A stretch of 64,000 nt of DNA from assembly GCF_001189235.2 (NCBI RefSeq), contig NZ_LFIP02000005.1:434001-498000 (forward strand), given 5' to 3'. Below the pieces are notes generated by a model. The model was not told the DNA's origin. It worked only from the letters and a program-made list of their open reading frames with translations, and ran no database searches. The stretch comes from Bradyrhizobium embrapense (GTDB lineage Bacteria > Pseudomonadota > Alphaproteobacteria > Rhizobiales > Xanthobacteraceae). Numbering within the stretch: position 1 is the stretch's first letter; every line of letters begins with the position of its first letter. This document shows positions 49,300 to 58,190 of the stretch, piece by piece. A program made the position numbers and the translations under genes.

Positions 49300-50154
49300 T
49301 CAGCGGCCGAGGAACTCGCGGATGCTCCGCGCGATCTCGGCGGCATGGGTCTCGAGCGCGAAGTGGCCGGTGTCGAGGAGCTTGACCACGGCGTTCGGAT
49401 TGTCGCGCGTGAAGGCTTCGGCGCCCGCCGGCAGGAAGAACGGATCGTTCTTGCCCCACACCGCGAGGAACGGCGGCTGGTGGGTGCGGAAGTAGGCTTG
49501 GAAGGTCGGGTAGAGCGCGACATTGCTCTTGTAGTCGCCGATCAGGTCGAGCTGGACGTCATGCGCGCCGGGCCGCGCCATGTAGTAATTGTCGAGGTTC
49601 TGTCCATCCGGCGACACGGCTTGCGGATCCGACGTGCCGTGGGTGTACTGCCAGTGCGTGGTCTCCGGCGTCAGGAAGGCGCGCAGCGCGTCGCGGTTCG
49701 CCTGTGACGGATCCTGCCAATAGGCCTTGATCGGGCTCCATCCGTCGCTGAGGCCTTCCTCATAGGCGTTGCCGTTCTGCGAGATGATTGCGGTGATCCG
49801 CTCCGGGTGCTTGAGCGCGAGGCGGAAGCCGGTCGGCGCGCCATAGTCGAAGACGTAGACCGCGAAGCGGTCGAAGCCGATTACCTCGGTGAAGCGATCG
49901 ATCACGGCGGCGATGCTGTCGAAAGTGTAGTTGAACTTGTCGCGTGCCGGCATGTCGGATTGGCCGAATCCGGGCAGGTCAGGCGCCACGATGTGGAATG
50001 TGTCCGCGAGTTGCGGGATCAGATCGCGGAACATGTGGCTCGCGCTCGGGAAACCGTGCAGCAGCAGCAGTTTCGGCGCGCCGGACGATCCGGCCTCGCG
50101 ATAGAACACCTTGAAGCCGTCGACATCGGCGATGCGATACTTGATCTCGGACAT
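49300..50154 (-). CDS. Alpha/beta hydrolase, epoxide hydrolase / haloalkane dehalogenase-like
   Basis: 284 residues. Markers: LLLHGFPSASHMFRDLIPQL (about residues 30-49, oxyanion HGFP), APDLPGFGQSDMP (about 57-69), nucleophile elbow VYVFDYGAPTGF (about 99-110) with Asp instead of Ser, AVWGKNDPFFLPAGAE (about 232-247), and the His in LLDTGHFALETHAAE (about 262-276). The Asp nucleophile places it with epoxide hydrolases and dehalogenases. A remnant of a second alpha/beta hydrolase lies just upstream, then a CGNR regulator reads the other way and may control it. Confidence 0.92.
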   Translation of the reverse strand: MSEIKYRIADVDGFKVFYREAGSSGAPKLLLLHGFPSASHMFRDLIPQLADTFHIVAPDLPGFGQSDMPARDKFNYTFDSIAAVIDRFTEVIGFDRFAVYVFDYGAPTGFRLALKHPERITAIISQNGNAYEEGLSDGWSPIKAYWQDPSQANRDALRAFLTPETTHWQYTHGTSDPQAVSPDGQNLDNYYMARPGAHDVQLDLIGDYKSNVALYPTFQAYFRTHQPPFLAVWGKNDPFFLPAGAEAFTRDNPNAVVKLLDTGHFALETHAAEIARSIREFLGR

Positions 50155-50193
50155 CTGTCATTCCCTCTGATCGTGATGCGGTGATGTTTGAAA

Positions 50194-50367
50194 TCAGGAC
50201 TTGGTCTGCGTGGAACTTGCGCTGGCCGGTCCCCGGATGACGTTCGTGACGAGCGGTGCCGCGACCGCGCTGATGCCCACTGCGTCGAGCGCCGTGATCA
50301 CCCGCGCCCAACGCGACCCGTCGGCCCACGCGCCGTGGGCGGGCACCACGGCGGCATCCTTCGACAC
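50194..50367 (-). pseudogene. Remnant of a second alpha/beta hydrolase (N-terminal fragment)
   Basis: A 58-codon open stretch from a GTG at 50365-50367. It contains VVPAHGAWADGSRWARVITA, matching the HGAWADGSSW start of EstC-like hydrolases, and SAVAAPLVTNV, then loses similarity. No nucleophile elbow is present. It is too short to fold and is best read as a decayed duplicate or deletion remnant between the intact hydrolase and the CGNR gene. Confidence 0.55.
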
Positions 50368-50508
50368 GGTCCACTCCCTGGTTCTAGTCGTAACCTATTA
50401 GATGCATTTTGACAGGTTACGTCCATATGATCAGATGTTGGTAACTTGTCAATGATGTTTTAGGCGGTTATTTCAAATGCAGTCGAAAAGCCGCCAGGAG
50501 GTCCAGCT

Positions 50509-51132
50509 GTGCAACGCGATCCGCCCGCGATGTTCATCGCCGATAGTTTGGGCCTCGATTTCATCAATTCGATCGCGACCCCGGTCGACACGCCGGTGGA
50601 CTGGATCGCCGATGGCGACGGCCTGTTGCGCTGGCTCGTGCAGGCGAAGCTGGTGCCGTCAGACGTGCTCGACGAGCTCAAGGCACGCGCGAAGCCGGGC
50701 GAGCTCGACGATGTCGCCGGTCAGGCGCGAGACTTGCGCGAATGGTTCCGCGGCTTCGTCCGCAAGCATATGGGCAAGCCGCTGCAGCCGAAGGCTCTGA
50801 AGGATTTGGAGCCGCTGAACCGGCTGCTTGAAAGCGATCAGGCGTTCAGCCGGATCGCTCCGTACCATCACGACGATCACGACGGCTTTGCGCTGGAGCG
50901 GATACGGCGCTGGCATTCGGCGCGGTCGCTGCTGCTGCCTATCGGCGAGGCGATGGCCAGGGTCGTCTGCGAGGAAAGCTTTTCCGACATCAAGGCATGC
51001 GAGAGCCCGACCTGCACGTTGATGTTTGCCGATCACACAAGGGCGCGTGCGCGCCGCTGGTGCAGCATGGCGATCTGCGGCAACCGCGCCAAGCAAGCCG
51101 CGCACCGCAGCCGGATGAAGGGCCAGGGCTGA
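50509..51132 (+). CDS. CGNR zinc-finger (ABATE domain) transcriptional regulator
   Basis: 207 residues. The N-terminal ~150 residues form the helical ABATE ligand domain (LGLDFINSIATPVDTPVDWI, about residues 14-33). The C-terminal zinc finger has Cys pairs in CESPTCTLMFADHTRARARR and WCSMAICGNRAKQAAHRSR, including the diagnostic CGNR. Such proteins are stress-type regulators. The GTG at 50509 is strongly supported by AGGAGG eight bases upstream. It is divergent from the hydrolase gene and is a likely regulator of it. Confidence 0.92.
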   Translation: MQRDPPAMFIADSLGLDFINSIATPVDTPVDWIADGDGLLRWLVQAKLVPSDVLDELKARAKPGELDDVAGQARDLREWFRGFVRKHMGKPLQPKALKDLEPLNRLLESDQAFSRIAPYHHDDHDGFALERIRRWHSARSLLLPIGEAMARVVCEESFSDIKACESPTCTLMFADHTRARARRWCSMAICGNRAKQAAHRSRMKGQG

Positions 51133-51290
51133 GACCGGCAGGGAACCTGGAATTCCCGCATGTCCGATAATTCGGAAGCGCCTAAAACCGGAATGAAATC
51201 CATAGCGGTTTTCAACCATGCCGCTTGAGCCTTCCTCAACTTCCGCAGCCGATGCTTCGCCCGCCAACGGGATCGACAAGGAGCTTGAGC

Positions 51291-51650
51291 ATGCCGGCCA
51301 AGGCACGAACGACTGGACGAGCGGCCGCGAGCAACGTCACCGCGCAATCGCGCGAGGATATCCTGAACGCGCGGGCCATCAGCACGCTGGGCGCCGGCGT
51401 CGTCAACGCGATGAGCGCGGTCGGCGCCGCCGTGATCAAGAAGCACAAGCCGGCGCTCGGCAAGAGTCCGGATTGGTTCTGGCACATGTTCGCGAAATGC
51501 GAGGCCAAGGCCGCACGCGTCGCCGAGCAGGCCGCGCGCGATCCGGAGGCTTGCGGCGACGCCACCTTCATCGAGGTCTATGCCGCGCAATTGCCGAAGC
51601 TGATGGCATCCGCGCTCGATAGCCACGACAACGCGCTCAAGGCGAAGTGA
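51291..51650 (+). CDS. Conserved hypothetical protein
   Basis: 119 residues, unrecognised. After a short Ala/Arg-rich lead (MPAKARTTGRAAASN) it is mostly helical: REDILNARAISTLGAGVVNA, KKHKPALGKSPDWFWHMFAK, a Cys/Ala/Glu helix, and TFIEVYAAQLPKLMASALDS. No signal peptide. AAGGAG lies about 6 bases before the ATG at 51291, which I prefer to a start at 51225. It stands alone in a region of small genes. Confidence 0.65.
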   Translation: MPAKARTTGRAAASNVTAQSREDILNARAISTLGAGVVNAMSAVGAAVIKKHKPALGKSPDWFWHMFAKCEAKAARVAEQAARDPEACGDATFIEVYAAQLPKLMASALDSHDNALKAK

Positions 51651-51829
51651 CGCCGCGCGAGGAAGAAGCTGACAACGGCGGTCGTGACGTTGTCGTTCCC
51701 CCGATCTGTCTGCTGCGTCGCGGCGCAAAGCAGCCATGCACCTGAAACCCCAACCCCTCGCCGTTCGTATTCGACAGGTGGCAGAAGTCCGCACCCGCGG
51801 GCTTTGGATTTTTCAATCCGGGACGGTTG

Positions 51830-51994
51830 ATGGTGAAGCACCTTGTTTCCAATGAAGAGAAGTGTGACGCGTGCAACGGGACAGGCTTTCCGGCGGTGAA
51901 GCAGCCGCGCGAGCCGGGACGGAAGATCTATCCCGAGCCTTGCAAGAAATGCGGCGGCAAGGGACGTGTCAGGAAGGCTACGTGGGGCAAGTAG
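51830..51994 (+). CDS. Small DnaJ-type zinc-ribbon protein
   Basis: 54 residues with two CxxCxGxG units, CDACNGTG (residues 12-19) and CKKCGGKG (residues 38-45). These are the hallmark of the DnaJ cysteine-rich domain, which uses four such units. Two units can bind one zinc ion. The intervening linker is Pro/Lys-rich and the C-terminus basic (RVRKATWGK). It could be a stand-alone RNA- or protein-binding zinc ribbon. Small size limits confidence, but the motif pair is unlikely by chance. Confidence 0.72.
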   Translation: MVKHLVSNEEKCDACNGTGFPAVKQPREPGRKIYPEPCKKCGGKGRVRKATWGK

Positions 51995-52017
51995 CCGCGT
52001 AAAGCAAGCAGTTCTGT

Positions 52018-52109
52018 AGGGCGGGTGAGGCGAAGCCATAACCCGCCGGTGCTCCATCACATGGCGTTGCGGCAACCCGCCCTGCGTAGCGGAGTACGAC
52101 GCCATGTGA
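52018..52109. repeat. Composite inverted repeat upstream of CapK/ABC operon
   Basis: AGGGCGGGT (52018-52026) is inverted at 52075-52083, and TCACATGGCG (52057-52066) is inverted at 52100-52109. The interlocked arms could form alternative hairpins. It resembles dispersed GGCGGGT / ACCCGCC repeats of Bradyrhizobium genomes. Confidence 0.6.
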
Positions 52110-52192
52110 CGCGCGTCACGGCGGCAGCCGGCGCAGCGAGCCATTGATAGCGCCATGAACGGGCGGTCCTCCCGTCAATCATGGAGCTGAAG

Positions 52193-53656
52193 ATGACGTC
52201 TTCCCTTGCAATCAGTGTTTCCGATGACGGCGTTGCTCTGGTGCCGGAGCATGATCAAGCTGCCGCGTCGCTCGTTCCCGCCGATGCGGCCGGCGCGCCG
52301 CAGCGCCAGTTCTGGGAGACCGAGCACACCCGCCCGGATTTTCAGCCCTCCAACGAGGCCGCGCCCGAGCTGGTCGCGGCCACCCAAAACTATCTCGGCG
52401 AATGCATGCGGCATCCCTATTTGCCGGTGTCCGAAATTCGCGCGCGGCAGTTCGCCCGGGTCAAGGAACTGGTCGAGCTCGCCTACCGGGACATTCCGGT
52501 CTACCGCGCCAAGTATGATGCGGCCGGCTTCAAGCCGGAGCATCTGCGCGACTATGACGACATCCAGAAGATCCCGGTCATCACCAAGCCCGAGCTCGTC
52601 GCGGCCTTCCCGGACCAGTGCGTCAGCAAGAAGTACAAGCCGGAGGATTTGTTTCCGACGCGCTCGTCGGGCTCGTCCGGCCAGACCTTGCTGATCCGTG
52701 TCGACTATGACGCGGTCATCACCGACACCATCCAGGGCGTCCGCCAGTTCGCGATGCAGAGCGGCGGCAACTACCACGCCGAGGACTTGCTCGCCCACGT
52801 CTACACCGTGCCGTGGTGGTTCGATTCGATCGGCGGCGACTATCCGACCGCCTTCATCTCGAACCTGATCCCGCCGGCGCGCGTCGCCCAGCATCTGCGC
52901 TATCTCGGGCCGAAGATCCTGTCGCTCTATCCGTCGAGCCTTGATGCGCTGATGCCGCATGTCGACGAGTTCCGCTCCTCGCTCAATCTCGCGGTGACGC
53001 ATTCGGAATACTCCTCGCGCGCTGCGCGTCAGGAATGGTCGCGCCAGCTCGGCGTTCCCGTGCTCGACGAATATTCCTCCGAGGAGGCGACGCGGATCGC
53101 GCTCGAGATGCCCGATGGCAAGTATCACGTCTGCGAGGACACCGTGCATCTCGACGTGCTCGACCCCATCACGATGGAGCCGCAGGCGGCCGGCCAGTCC
53201 GGCATCGCCGTGATCACCAACCTGCTCAACGAGGCGATGCCGTTCATCCGCTATGTGCAGGGCGACTACATCACCCAGCCGGCCAATCCGGCGCCGTCAG
53301 ATATCAACTGGTCGCAGATCGCCAGCATCGACGGCCGGCTCAACGATGCCTTCGTCAACCGCTGTGGCCGCAAGGTCCCGGCCGGCAGCATCCTGGATGC
53401 AACCTATCGCTGGATGTTCGACTGCAACCTGCATCTGGCGCAGTTCGAGATCGTGCAGCGCGGCGTCGACCTCGTCGAGGCGCGCGTCGTGCTCGGCCAG
53501 GATACGCCGCTGTGCCGGCTGCATGGCTCGGTCGCGCATCTGGAGGATCTGCTCAAAGCCTGTCTCGAGCATCCGGTCCGGGTGCAGGCCAACGCACTGC
53601 TCGCGTTTCCACCCAAGGTCGGCAAGCGCCGCCCGATCCGCCGCGAGTTCGATTGA
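52193..53656 (+). CDS. CapK/phenylacetate-CoA ligase-like adenylate-forming enzyme
   Basis: 487 residues of the PaaK/CapK branch of the ANL superfamily, which activates carboxylates as acyl-AMP. The P-loop-like TRSSGSSGQTLLIRVDYDAV lies at about residues 158-177. The GYSE-like adenylate motif region is VLDEYSSEEATRIALEM, and FIRYVQGDYI plus SIDGRLNDAFVNRCGRKVPA cover the later core motifs. The opening EHTRPDFQPSNEAAPELV and LVELAYRDIPVYRAKYD match CapK starts. GGAGCTGAAG precedes the ATG at 52193; an ATG at 52181 is the alternative. The ABC exporter genes follow, which suggests synthesis and export of one compound. Confidence 0.82.
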   Translation: MTSSLAISVSDDGVALVPEHDQAAASLVPADAAGAPQRQFWETEHTRPDFQPSNEAAPELVAATQNYLGECMRHPYLPVSEIRARQFARVKELVELAYRDIPVYRAKYDAAGFKPEHLRDYDDIQKIPVITKPELVAAFPDQCVSKKYKPEDLFPTRSSGSSGQTLLIRVDYDAVITDTIQGVRQFAMQSGGNYHAEDLLAHVYTVPWWFDSIGGDYPTAFISNLIPPARVAQHLRYLGPKILSLYPSSLDALMPHVDEFRSSLNLAVTHSEYSSRAARQEWSRQLGVPVLDEYSSEEATRIALEMPDGKYHVCEDTVHLDVLDPITMEPQAAGQSGIAVITNLLNEAMPFIRYVQGDYITQPANPAPSDINWSQIASIDGRLNDAFVNRCGRKVPAGSILDATYRWMFDCNLHLAQFEIVQRGVDLVEARVVLGQDTPLCRLHGSVAHLEDLLKACLEHPVRVQANALLAFPPKVGKRRPIRREFD

Positions 53657-53681
53657 TCGCAGCAAAACAGGAGCGCGTGCC

Positions 53682-54479
53682 ATGGGCTCGTCACTGAACC
53701 GCATCGCCGCCATGACGTCGCGCTACTACTACATCCTGCGCTCGTCATGGCTCCGGCTGCTCGAGATCGTCTACTGGCCGGCGATGCAGATGCTGGTGTG
53801 GGGATTCCTCTACACTTACCTCTATCAAAGCAAGTCGGCGATGGCTTCCGCCGCCGGCCTCTTGCTCGGCGCCGTTCTGCTCTGGGACGTGCTGTTTCGC
53901 GGCCAGCTCGGCTTCACCTTCACCTTCCTGGAGGAGATCTGGTCGCGCAACCTCGCCAATTTGATGATGAGCCCGTTGCAGCCCTTCGAGCTTGCGGCCT
54001 CGCTGATGCTGATGAGCCTGATCCGGCTCGTCATCGGTACCTTGCCGGTGATGCTGCTGACGCTGCTGCTGTTCAGCTTCAATGTCTTTGCGATGGGGCC
54101 GGGGTTGATCATGTTCTTCCTCAACCTCGTGCTGACCAGCTGGGCGATCGGGCTCGTCGTCGCCGGCCTCGTGATCCGCCAGGGCCTCGGCGCCGAAAGC
54201 CTCGCCTATTCGATCATGATCGTACTGCTGCCGCTGAGCTGCGTCTACTACCCGGTCGAGGCGCTGCCGCTCTGGCTGCACCCGGTCGCCTGGTCGTTGA
54301 CCCCGACCTATGTGTTCGAGGGCATGCGCGCCGTGCTGCTCGACGGCACCCTCCGCACCGACCTGATGATCGAATGCCTCGCGCTCAATGCCGTCTATCT
54401 CGGCGTTGGCTTCACCACATTCGTCGCCCTGTTGCAGAGCGCACGCCACAAGGGCGGCCTGCTCACCATGGGCGAGTAA
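53682..54479 (+). CDS. ABC-2 type transporter permease
   Basis: 265 residues with six hydrophobic helices, starting with SWLRLLEIVYWPAMQMLVWG (about residues 21-40). It has the ABC-2 domain feature FVALLQ near the end and the SLTPTYVFEGMRAVLLDG loop (about 207-224). The ORF is open far upstream in this frame, but the ATG at 53682 after GGAGCGCGTGCC is where membrane-protein character begins. It pairs with the ATPase gene 12 bases downstream. Such pairs export lipids, polysaccharides or small molecules; the cargo is unknown. Confidence 0.9.
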   Translation: MGSSLNRIAAMTSRYYYILRSSWLRLLEIVYWPAMQMLVWGFLYTYLYQSKSAMASAAGLLLGAVLLWDVLFRGQLGFTFTFLEEIWSRNLANLMMSPLQPFELAASLMLMSLIRLVIGTLPVMLLTLLLFSFNVFAMGPGLIMFFLNLVLTSWAIGLVVAGLVIRQGLGAESLAYSIMIVLLPLSCVYYPVEALPLWLHPVAWSLTPTYVFEGMRAVLLDGTLRTDLMIECLALNAVYLGVGFTTFVALLQSARHKGGLLTMGE

Positions 54480-54491
54480 GGGGAGGGATCC

Positions 54492-55316
54492 ATGAGCCGC
54501 ATCGAACGCCTTTTGCCCCGCCGACATCTGACACCGGTGTCGCCAAACGCCACGCCGCACGACAACGCGCCTGTCAGCCTCGGTCGCGACGAGGCGCCAG
54601 CCATCGCGGTCGAGGATCTCTGCAAGAAGTACCGCAGCCATTGGGCCGTCGACGACGTGAACTTCATCGTGCCGAAGGGCTGGACCGTCGGCCTGCTCGG
54701 CGGCAACGGCGCCGGCAAGACCACCACCATCGCCATGATCATGGGCCTCGTGGTGCCAAGCTTCGGCCGCGCCATGGTGCTGGGCCACGACATGGCGACC
54801 GAGCGCCACAAGGTGCTGAGCCGAATGAACTTCGAAAGCCCCTATGTCGCGTTGCCGGGGCGGCTCACCGTGCGGCAGAACCTCATGGTGTTCGGACGGC
54901 TCTATGGCGTCGCCAACCTGAAGGCGCGGGTCGAGGAGCTGATCGAGGATTTCGAGCTCGGCGACGTGCTCGACCGCGTCACCGGGCGGCTCTCGGCCGG
55001 GCAGAAGACCCGCGTCGCGGTCGCCAAGGCGCTGATCAACGATCCGGACGTGCTGCTGCTCGACGAGCCGACGGCATCGCTCGATCCTGACCGTGCCGAG
55101 TGGGTGCGCAGCCGGCTCCGCGCCTATCAGAAGCGCCGCGGCGCCACCGTCCTGCTGTCCTCGCACAACATGACCGAGGTCGAGCAGCTCTGCGACTTCG
55201 TCGTGATCATGAGCCACGGCCGCATCGTCGCGATGGGACGTCCGGGCGAGCTCGCCGAGCGCTTCAAGTGCCGGGATCTCGACGAGGTCTTCATCTATCT
55301 GGCGAGGGTCGCGTGA
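54492..55316 (+). CDS. ABC transporter ATP-binding protein
   Basis: 274 residues. After a ~38-residue lead the ATPase has Walker A LLGGNGAGKTTTIAM (about residues 73-87), Q-loop FESPYV (about 114-119) and signature RLSAGQKTRVAVAKALI. Walker B is PDVLLLDEPTASLDPDRAEW, and the H-loop is LLSSHNMTEVEQ. ABC-2 type exporter ATPases (DrrA/CcmA group) share this layout. SD-like GGGAGGGATCC precedes the ATG. The stop shares a base with the next start (TGATG), so the GNAT gene is translationally coupled. Confidence 0.95.
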   Translation: MSRIERLLPRRHLTPVSPNATPHDNAPVSLGRDEAPAIAVEDLCKKYRSHWAVDDVNFIVPKGWTVGLLGGNGAGKTTTIAMIMGLVVPSFGRAMVLGHDMATERHKVLSRMNFESPYVALPGRLTVRQNLMVFGRLYGVANLKARVEELIEDFELGDVLDRVTGRLSAGQKTRVAVAKALINDPDVLLLDEPTASLDPDRAEWVRSRLRAYQKRRGATVLLSSHNMTEVEQLCDFVVIMSHGRIVAMGRPGELAERFKCRDLDEVFIYLARVA

Positions 55317-55909
55317 TGTCCTCATTTGGTTTTCCGAACGACAAGCCGGTTGCGATCCATCAGGAACGCCGTTCGGACGTGGCGGCGCGAGAGGGTCTGC
55401 TCGACGCTGCATTCGGTCCTGGCCGCCTGGCCAAGGCCTCGGAGCGGCTGCGCGAGGGCCGCAAGCCTGCGCGCGGCCTCGCGTTTGTCGCGCGCCGTGG
55501 CGGCCACTTGGTCGGCACATTGCGGCTGTGGACCGTCGTGACCGGCACCGGTCATGCCGGCCTGCTGCTAGGCCCGCTCGCAGTGGCGGAGGAGGTTCGA
55601 TGCCTCGGCATCGGCGCGGCGCTGATGCGGCAGGCGTTGCAGCGGGCCGACCTGCTCGGCCACCGCGCCGTCATCCTGGTCGGCGATGCCGCCTATTACA
55701 GCCGCTTCGGCTTCTCGGCGGCGCAGACCGGCGCGCTCCGGATGCCCGGTCCATATCAGCGCGACCGTCTTCTGGCCTGCGAGCTGGCGCCGGGCGCCCT
55801 GCGAGGGGCGGGCGGCCTGATTGTCGCAGCCGGCCCGCCATCGTCGCGGCTGTCCGGATTGATCGACCGGATCGCCGGCAGCCAGGCCCCGATCGGGCAA
55901 CCGGCCTGA
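55316..55909 (+). CDS. GNAT family N-acetyltransferase
   Basis: 197 residues of the YhbS-like GNAT group. LAFVARRGGHLVGTLRLWTV (about residues 54-73) is the central sheet. GPLAVAEEVRCLGIGAALMR (about 85-104) carries the acetyl-CoA pyrophosphate motif (R-x-x-G-x-G/A), and VILVGDAAYYSRFGFSAAQT (about 118-137) is the C-terminal motif. The substrate is unknown. It starts one base inside the ABC ATPase stop, so it is the last gene of the CapK/ABC operon and may modify or detoxify the exported compound. Confidence 0.9.
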   Translation: MSSFGFPNDKPVAIHQERRSDVAAREGLLDAAFGPGRLAKASERLREGRKPARGLAFVARRGGHLVGTLRLWTVVTGTGHAGLLLGPLAVAEEVRCLGIGAALMRQALQRADLLGHRAVILVGDAAYYSRFGFSAAQTGALRMPGPYQRDRLLACELAPGALRGAGGLIVAAGPPSSRLSGLIDRIAGSQAPIGQPA

Positions 55910-56067
55910 TTTACGCCGCCCTTTTCCGCCATGGGGGCATGGCGGTTTGGTTGTTCTTGGCGTAAAGCAGCCCAAATCGTCATGCGGCTGTGCCGCCTGC
56001 CGGGTACGCAGCTTCAGGTCGTCCCGCTCGACGTTCCGCGCCCGGATCAATCAAGGTTTCCCATCTC

Positions 56068-58119
56068 GTGCCCTTTCCGACCACAAGTCCGCCGCTCGCC
56101 CGTGCCTTGGCTGAGCGCAACTACGATCAACCGACCCCCGTCCAGCTTGCCGTGCTCGCGGACGATGCCATTGGCCGCGATCTGCTCGTTTCGGCCCAAA
56201 CCGGCTCCGGCAAGACCGTTGCCTACGGATTGGCCATGGCAAAGGATCTGCTCGACGGGGCCGAGCGGTTCGAGCCGGCGGCGGCACCGCTGGCGCTGAT
56301 CGTCGCGCCGACCCGCGAGCTTGCCCTTCAGGTTCAGCGTGAGCTCGCGTGGCTCTATGAACATGCCGATGGCCGCGTCGTCTCTTGCGTCGGCGGCATG
56401 GACCCGCGCCGTGAGCAGCGCGAGCTTGCCGCAGGCGCCCACATCGTGGTCGGCACGCCTGGCCGGTTGTGCGACCATTTGCGGCGCGGCCGTCTCGACA
56501 TTTCGGGATTGCGGGTCGTCGTGCTCGACGAGGCCGATGAGATGCTCAATCTCGGCTTCCGCGAGGACATGGAATTCATCCTCGAGACGACGCCGGACAC
56601 CCGCCGCACCCTGCTGTTCTCGGCGACGTTTCCGCGCGGCATCGTCGCGCTGGCCAGGCAGTATCAGCAGCAGGCGTTCCGGATCGAGGTCGCGGGCGAC
56701 GAGGGCGGCCATGCCGATATCGAGTACCGCGCCATCCGGGTCGCCGCCGACGATGTCGAGCACGCGGTCGTCAACCTGCTGCGCTTCCATGAGGCGCCGA
56801 GCGCGCTGGTGTTCTGCAATACGCGAGAGGCCGTCAGGCATTTGCAGGCGGCGCTGCTGGAGCGCGGATTCTCGGTGGCCGCGCTGTCGGGCGAAATGAC
56901 CCAGAACGAGCGTACCCAGGCGCTGCAGGCGTTGCGCGACGGACGCTCCCGGGTCTGCGTCGCGACCGACGTCGCGGCGCGCGGCATCGATCTGCCGAGC
57001 CTCGATCTCGTCATTCATGCCGATCTGCCCAAAGACCCCGAGGTCATGCAGCATCGCTCGGGCCGCACCGGCCGCGCCGGCCGCAAGGGCGTCAGCATCC
57101 TGCTGGTGCCGCCGGCCCGGCGCCGCCGCGCCGAATTGCTGCTGGATCACGCCGGCATCGATGTCGCCTGGGGCTCCGCGCCGCAGGCGGATGAGATCCG
57201 CAAGCTCGATCACGACCGGCTGTTGCAGGATGCGGTGTTCTCCGAGGAGGTGACCGCCGAGGATCAGGTGCTCGCGCAAGCCTTGCTTGCCGAACGCTCG
57301 CCCGAAGCGATCGCTGCGGCGCTGGCCCGGTTCTATCGCGCGCGGCTGCCTGCGCCGGAAGACATTCTCGATCCCGGCGAGGGACGCGGTCGCAACCGCG
57401 GCGATCGCGCCGCGCGCCGCGAGGAGCGTGCCTCAGGGCCGGAATCGAAGACCGGCAAGTCTCCGCGCCACGGCATGGAGGAGGCCACGGTCTGGTTCCG
57501 CGCCGCCATCGGGCGCCGCAAGAATGCCGAAGCGCGCTGGCTGCTGCCGATGATCTGCCGCCGCGGCGGCATCGACAAGCGCGACATCGGCGCCATCAAG
57601 ATCTCGGATACGACCACCGAGTTCGAGATCGCCGCACGGGTAGCGGATTCCTTCGCCGCCAAGATCAAGCGTCCCGACAAGGAAGACAGCATCCGCATCG
57701 AGCCGCTGGCGGACGCGCCGCAGCGAGAGGCGCACATGGAAAAGCCGCCGCGCAAGCCCAGGAACGAGCCCAGACAGGACTCTTGGCGCGATCAGAATGA
57801 CGGCGGATACAGCGCTCCGCGTGGCGAAGAGCCGCGTGATCACGCGGCCGCAAAGCGGCGCGGCAAGCCGGATCGCGAGGCGAGAGCGTTTTCGAGCGAA
57901 GGCGCAAGCGGTTCGCGAGAGGACTATGCGCCAAGGCGAGAATCGAGAGGGCCGTCCCGATACGATCGCGAAGGCAAAGGCGCGAGGCCGGCATCCGGCG
58001 ATGAGCCGAGGTTCGGCAAGAAAAAGAAGCACCAGGGCAAGGCCGGACTGACGCAATGGCCGGACGTGTCGGCGAAGCCGAAGTTCGGCAAGAAGCCGAA
58101 GAAGAAGCGGCGGGGCTAA
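56068..58119 (+). CDS. DEAD-box RNA helicase
   Basis: 683 residues. Motifs in order: NYDQPTPVQ (Q motif), SAQTGSGKT (I), APTRELALQ (Ia), GTPGRL (Ib), VLDEADEML (II, DEAD), FSATFP (III), VFCNTREAVRHL (IV), VATDVAARGIDLPSL (V) and HRSGRTGRAGR (VI). Residues about 470-560 (VWFRAAIGRRKNAEARWLLP) form a DbpA-like RNA-binding domain. The last ~120 residues are a disordered Lys/Arg/Glu tail ending KKKRRG. Members remodel rRNA or mRNA, often in cold or ribosome assembly. I chose the GTG at 56068; an ATG at 55990 adds 26 residues unlike the family. Confidence 0.93.
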   Translation: MPFPTTSPPLARALAERNYDQPTPVQLAVLADDAIGRDLLVSAQTGSGKTVAYGLAMAKDLLDGAERFEPAAAPLALIVAPTRELALQVQRELAWLYEHADGRVVSCVGGMDPRREQRELAAGAHIVVGTPGRLCDHLRRGRLDISGLRVVVLDEADEMLNLGFREDMEFILETTPDTRRTLLFSATFPRGIVALARQYQQQAFRIEVAGDEGGHADIEYRAIRVAADDVEHAVVNLLRFHEAPSALVFCNTREAVRHLQAALLERGFSVAALSGEMTQNERTQALQALRDGRSRVCVATDVAARGIDLPSLDLVIHADLPKDPEVMQHRSGRTGRAGRKGVSILLVPPARRRRAELLLDHAGIDVAWGSAPQADEIRKLDHDRLLQDAVFSEEVTAEDQVLAQALLAERSPEAIAAALARFYRARLPAPEDILDPGEGRGRNRGDRAARREERASGPESKTGKSPRHGMEEATVWFRAAIGRRKNAEARWLLPMICRRGGIDKRDIGAIKISDTTTEFEIAARVADSFAAKIKRPDKEDSIRIEPLADAPQREAHMEKPPRKPRNEPRQDSWRDQNDGGYSAPRGEEPRDHAAAKRRGKPDREARAFSSEGASGSREDYAPRRESRGPSRYDREGKGARPASGDEPRFGKKKKHQGKAGLTQWPDVSAKPKFGKKPKKKRRG

Positions 58120-58190
58120 GTTGCAGTCAGCGGCGCAGCCGCGCGTTCAGAATGTCGATGCAAGAGTCTCGACAGCGCAACAAACTTCGC

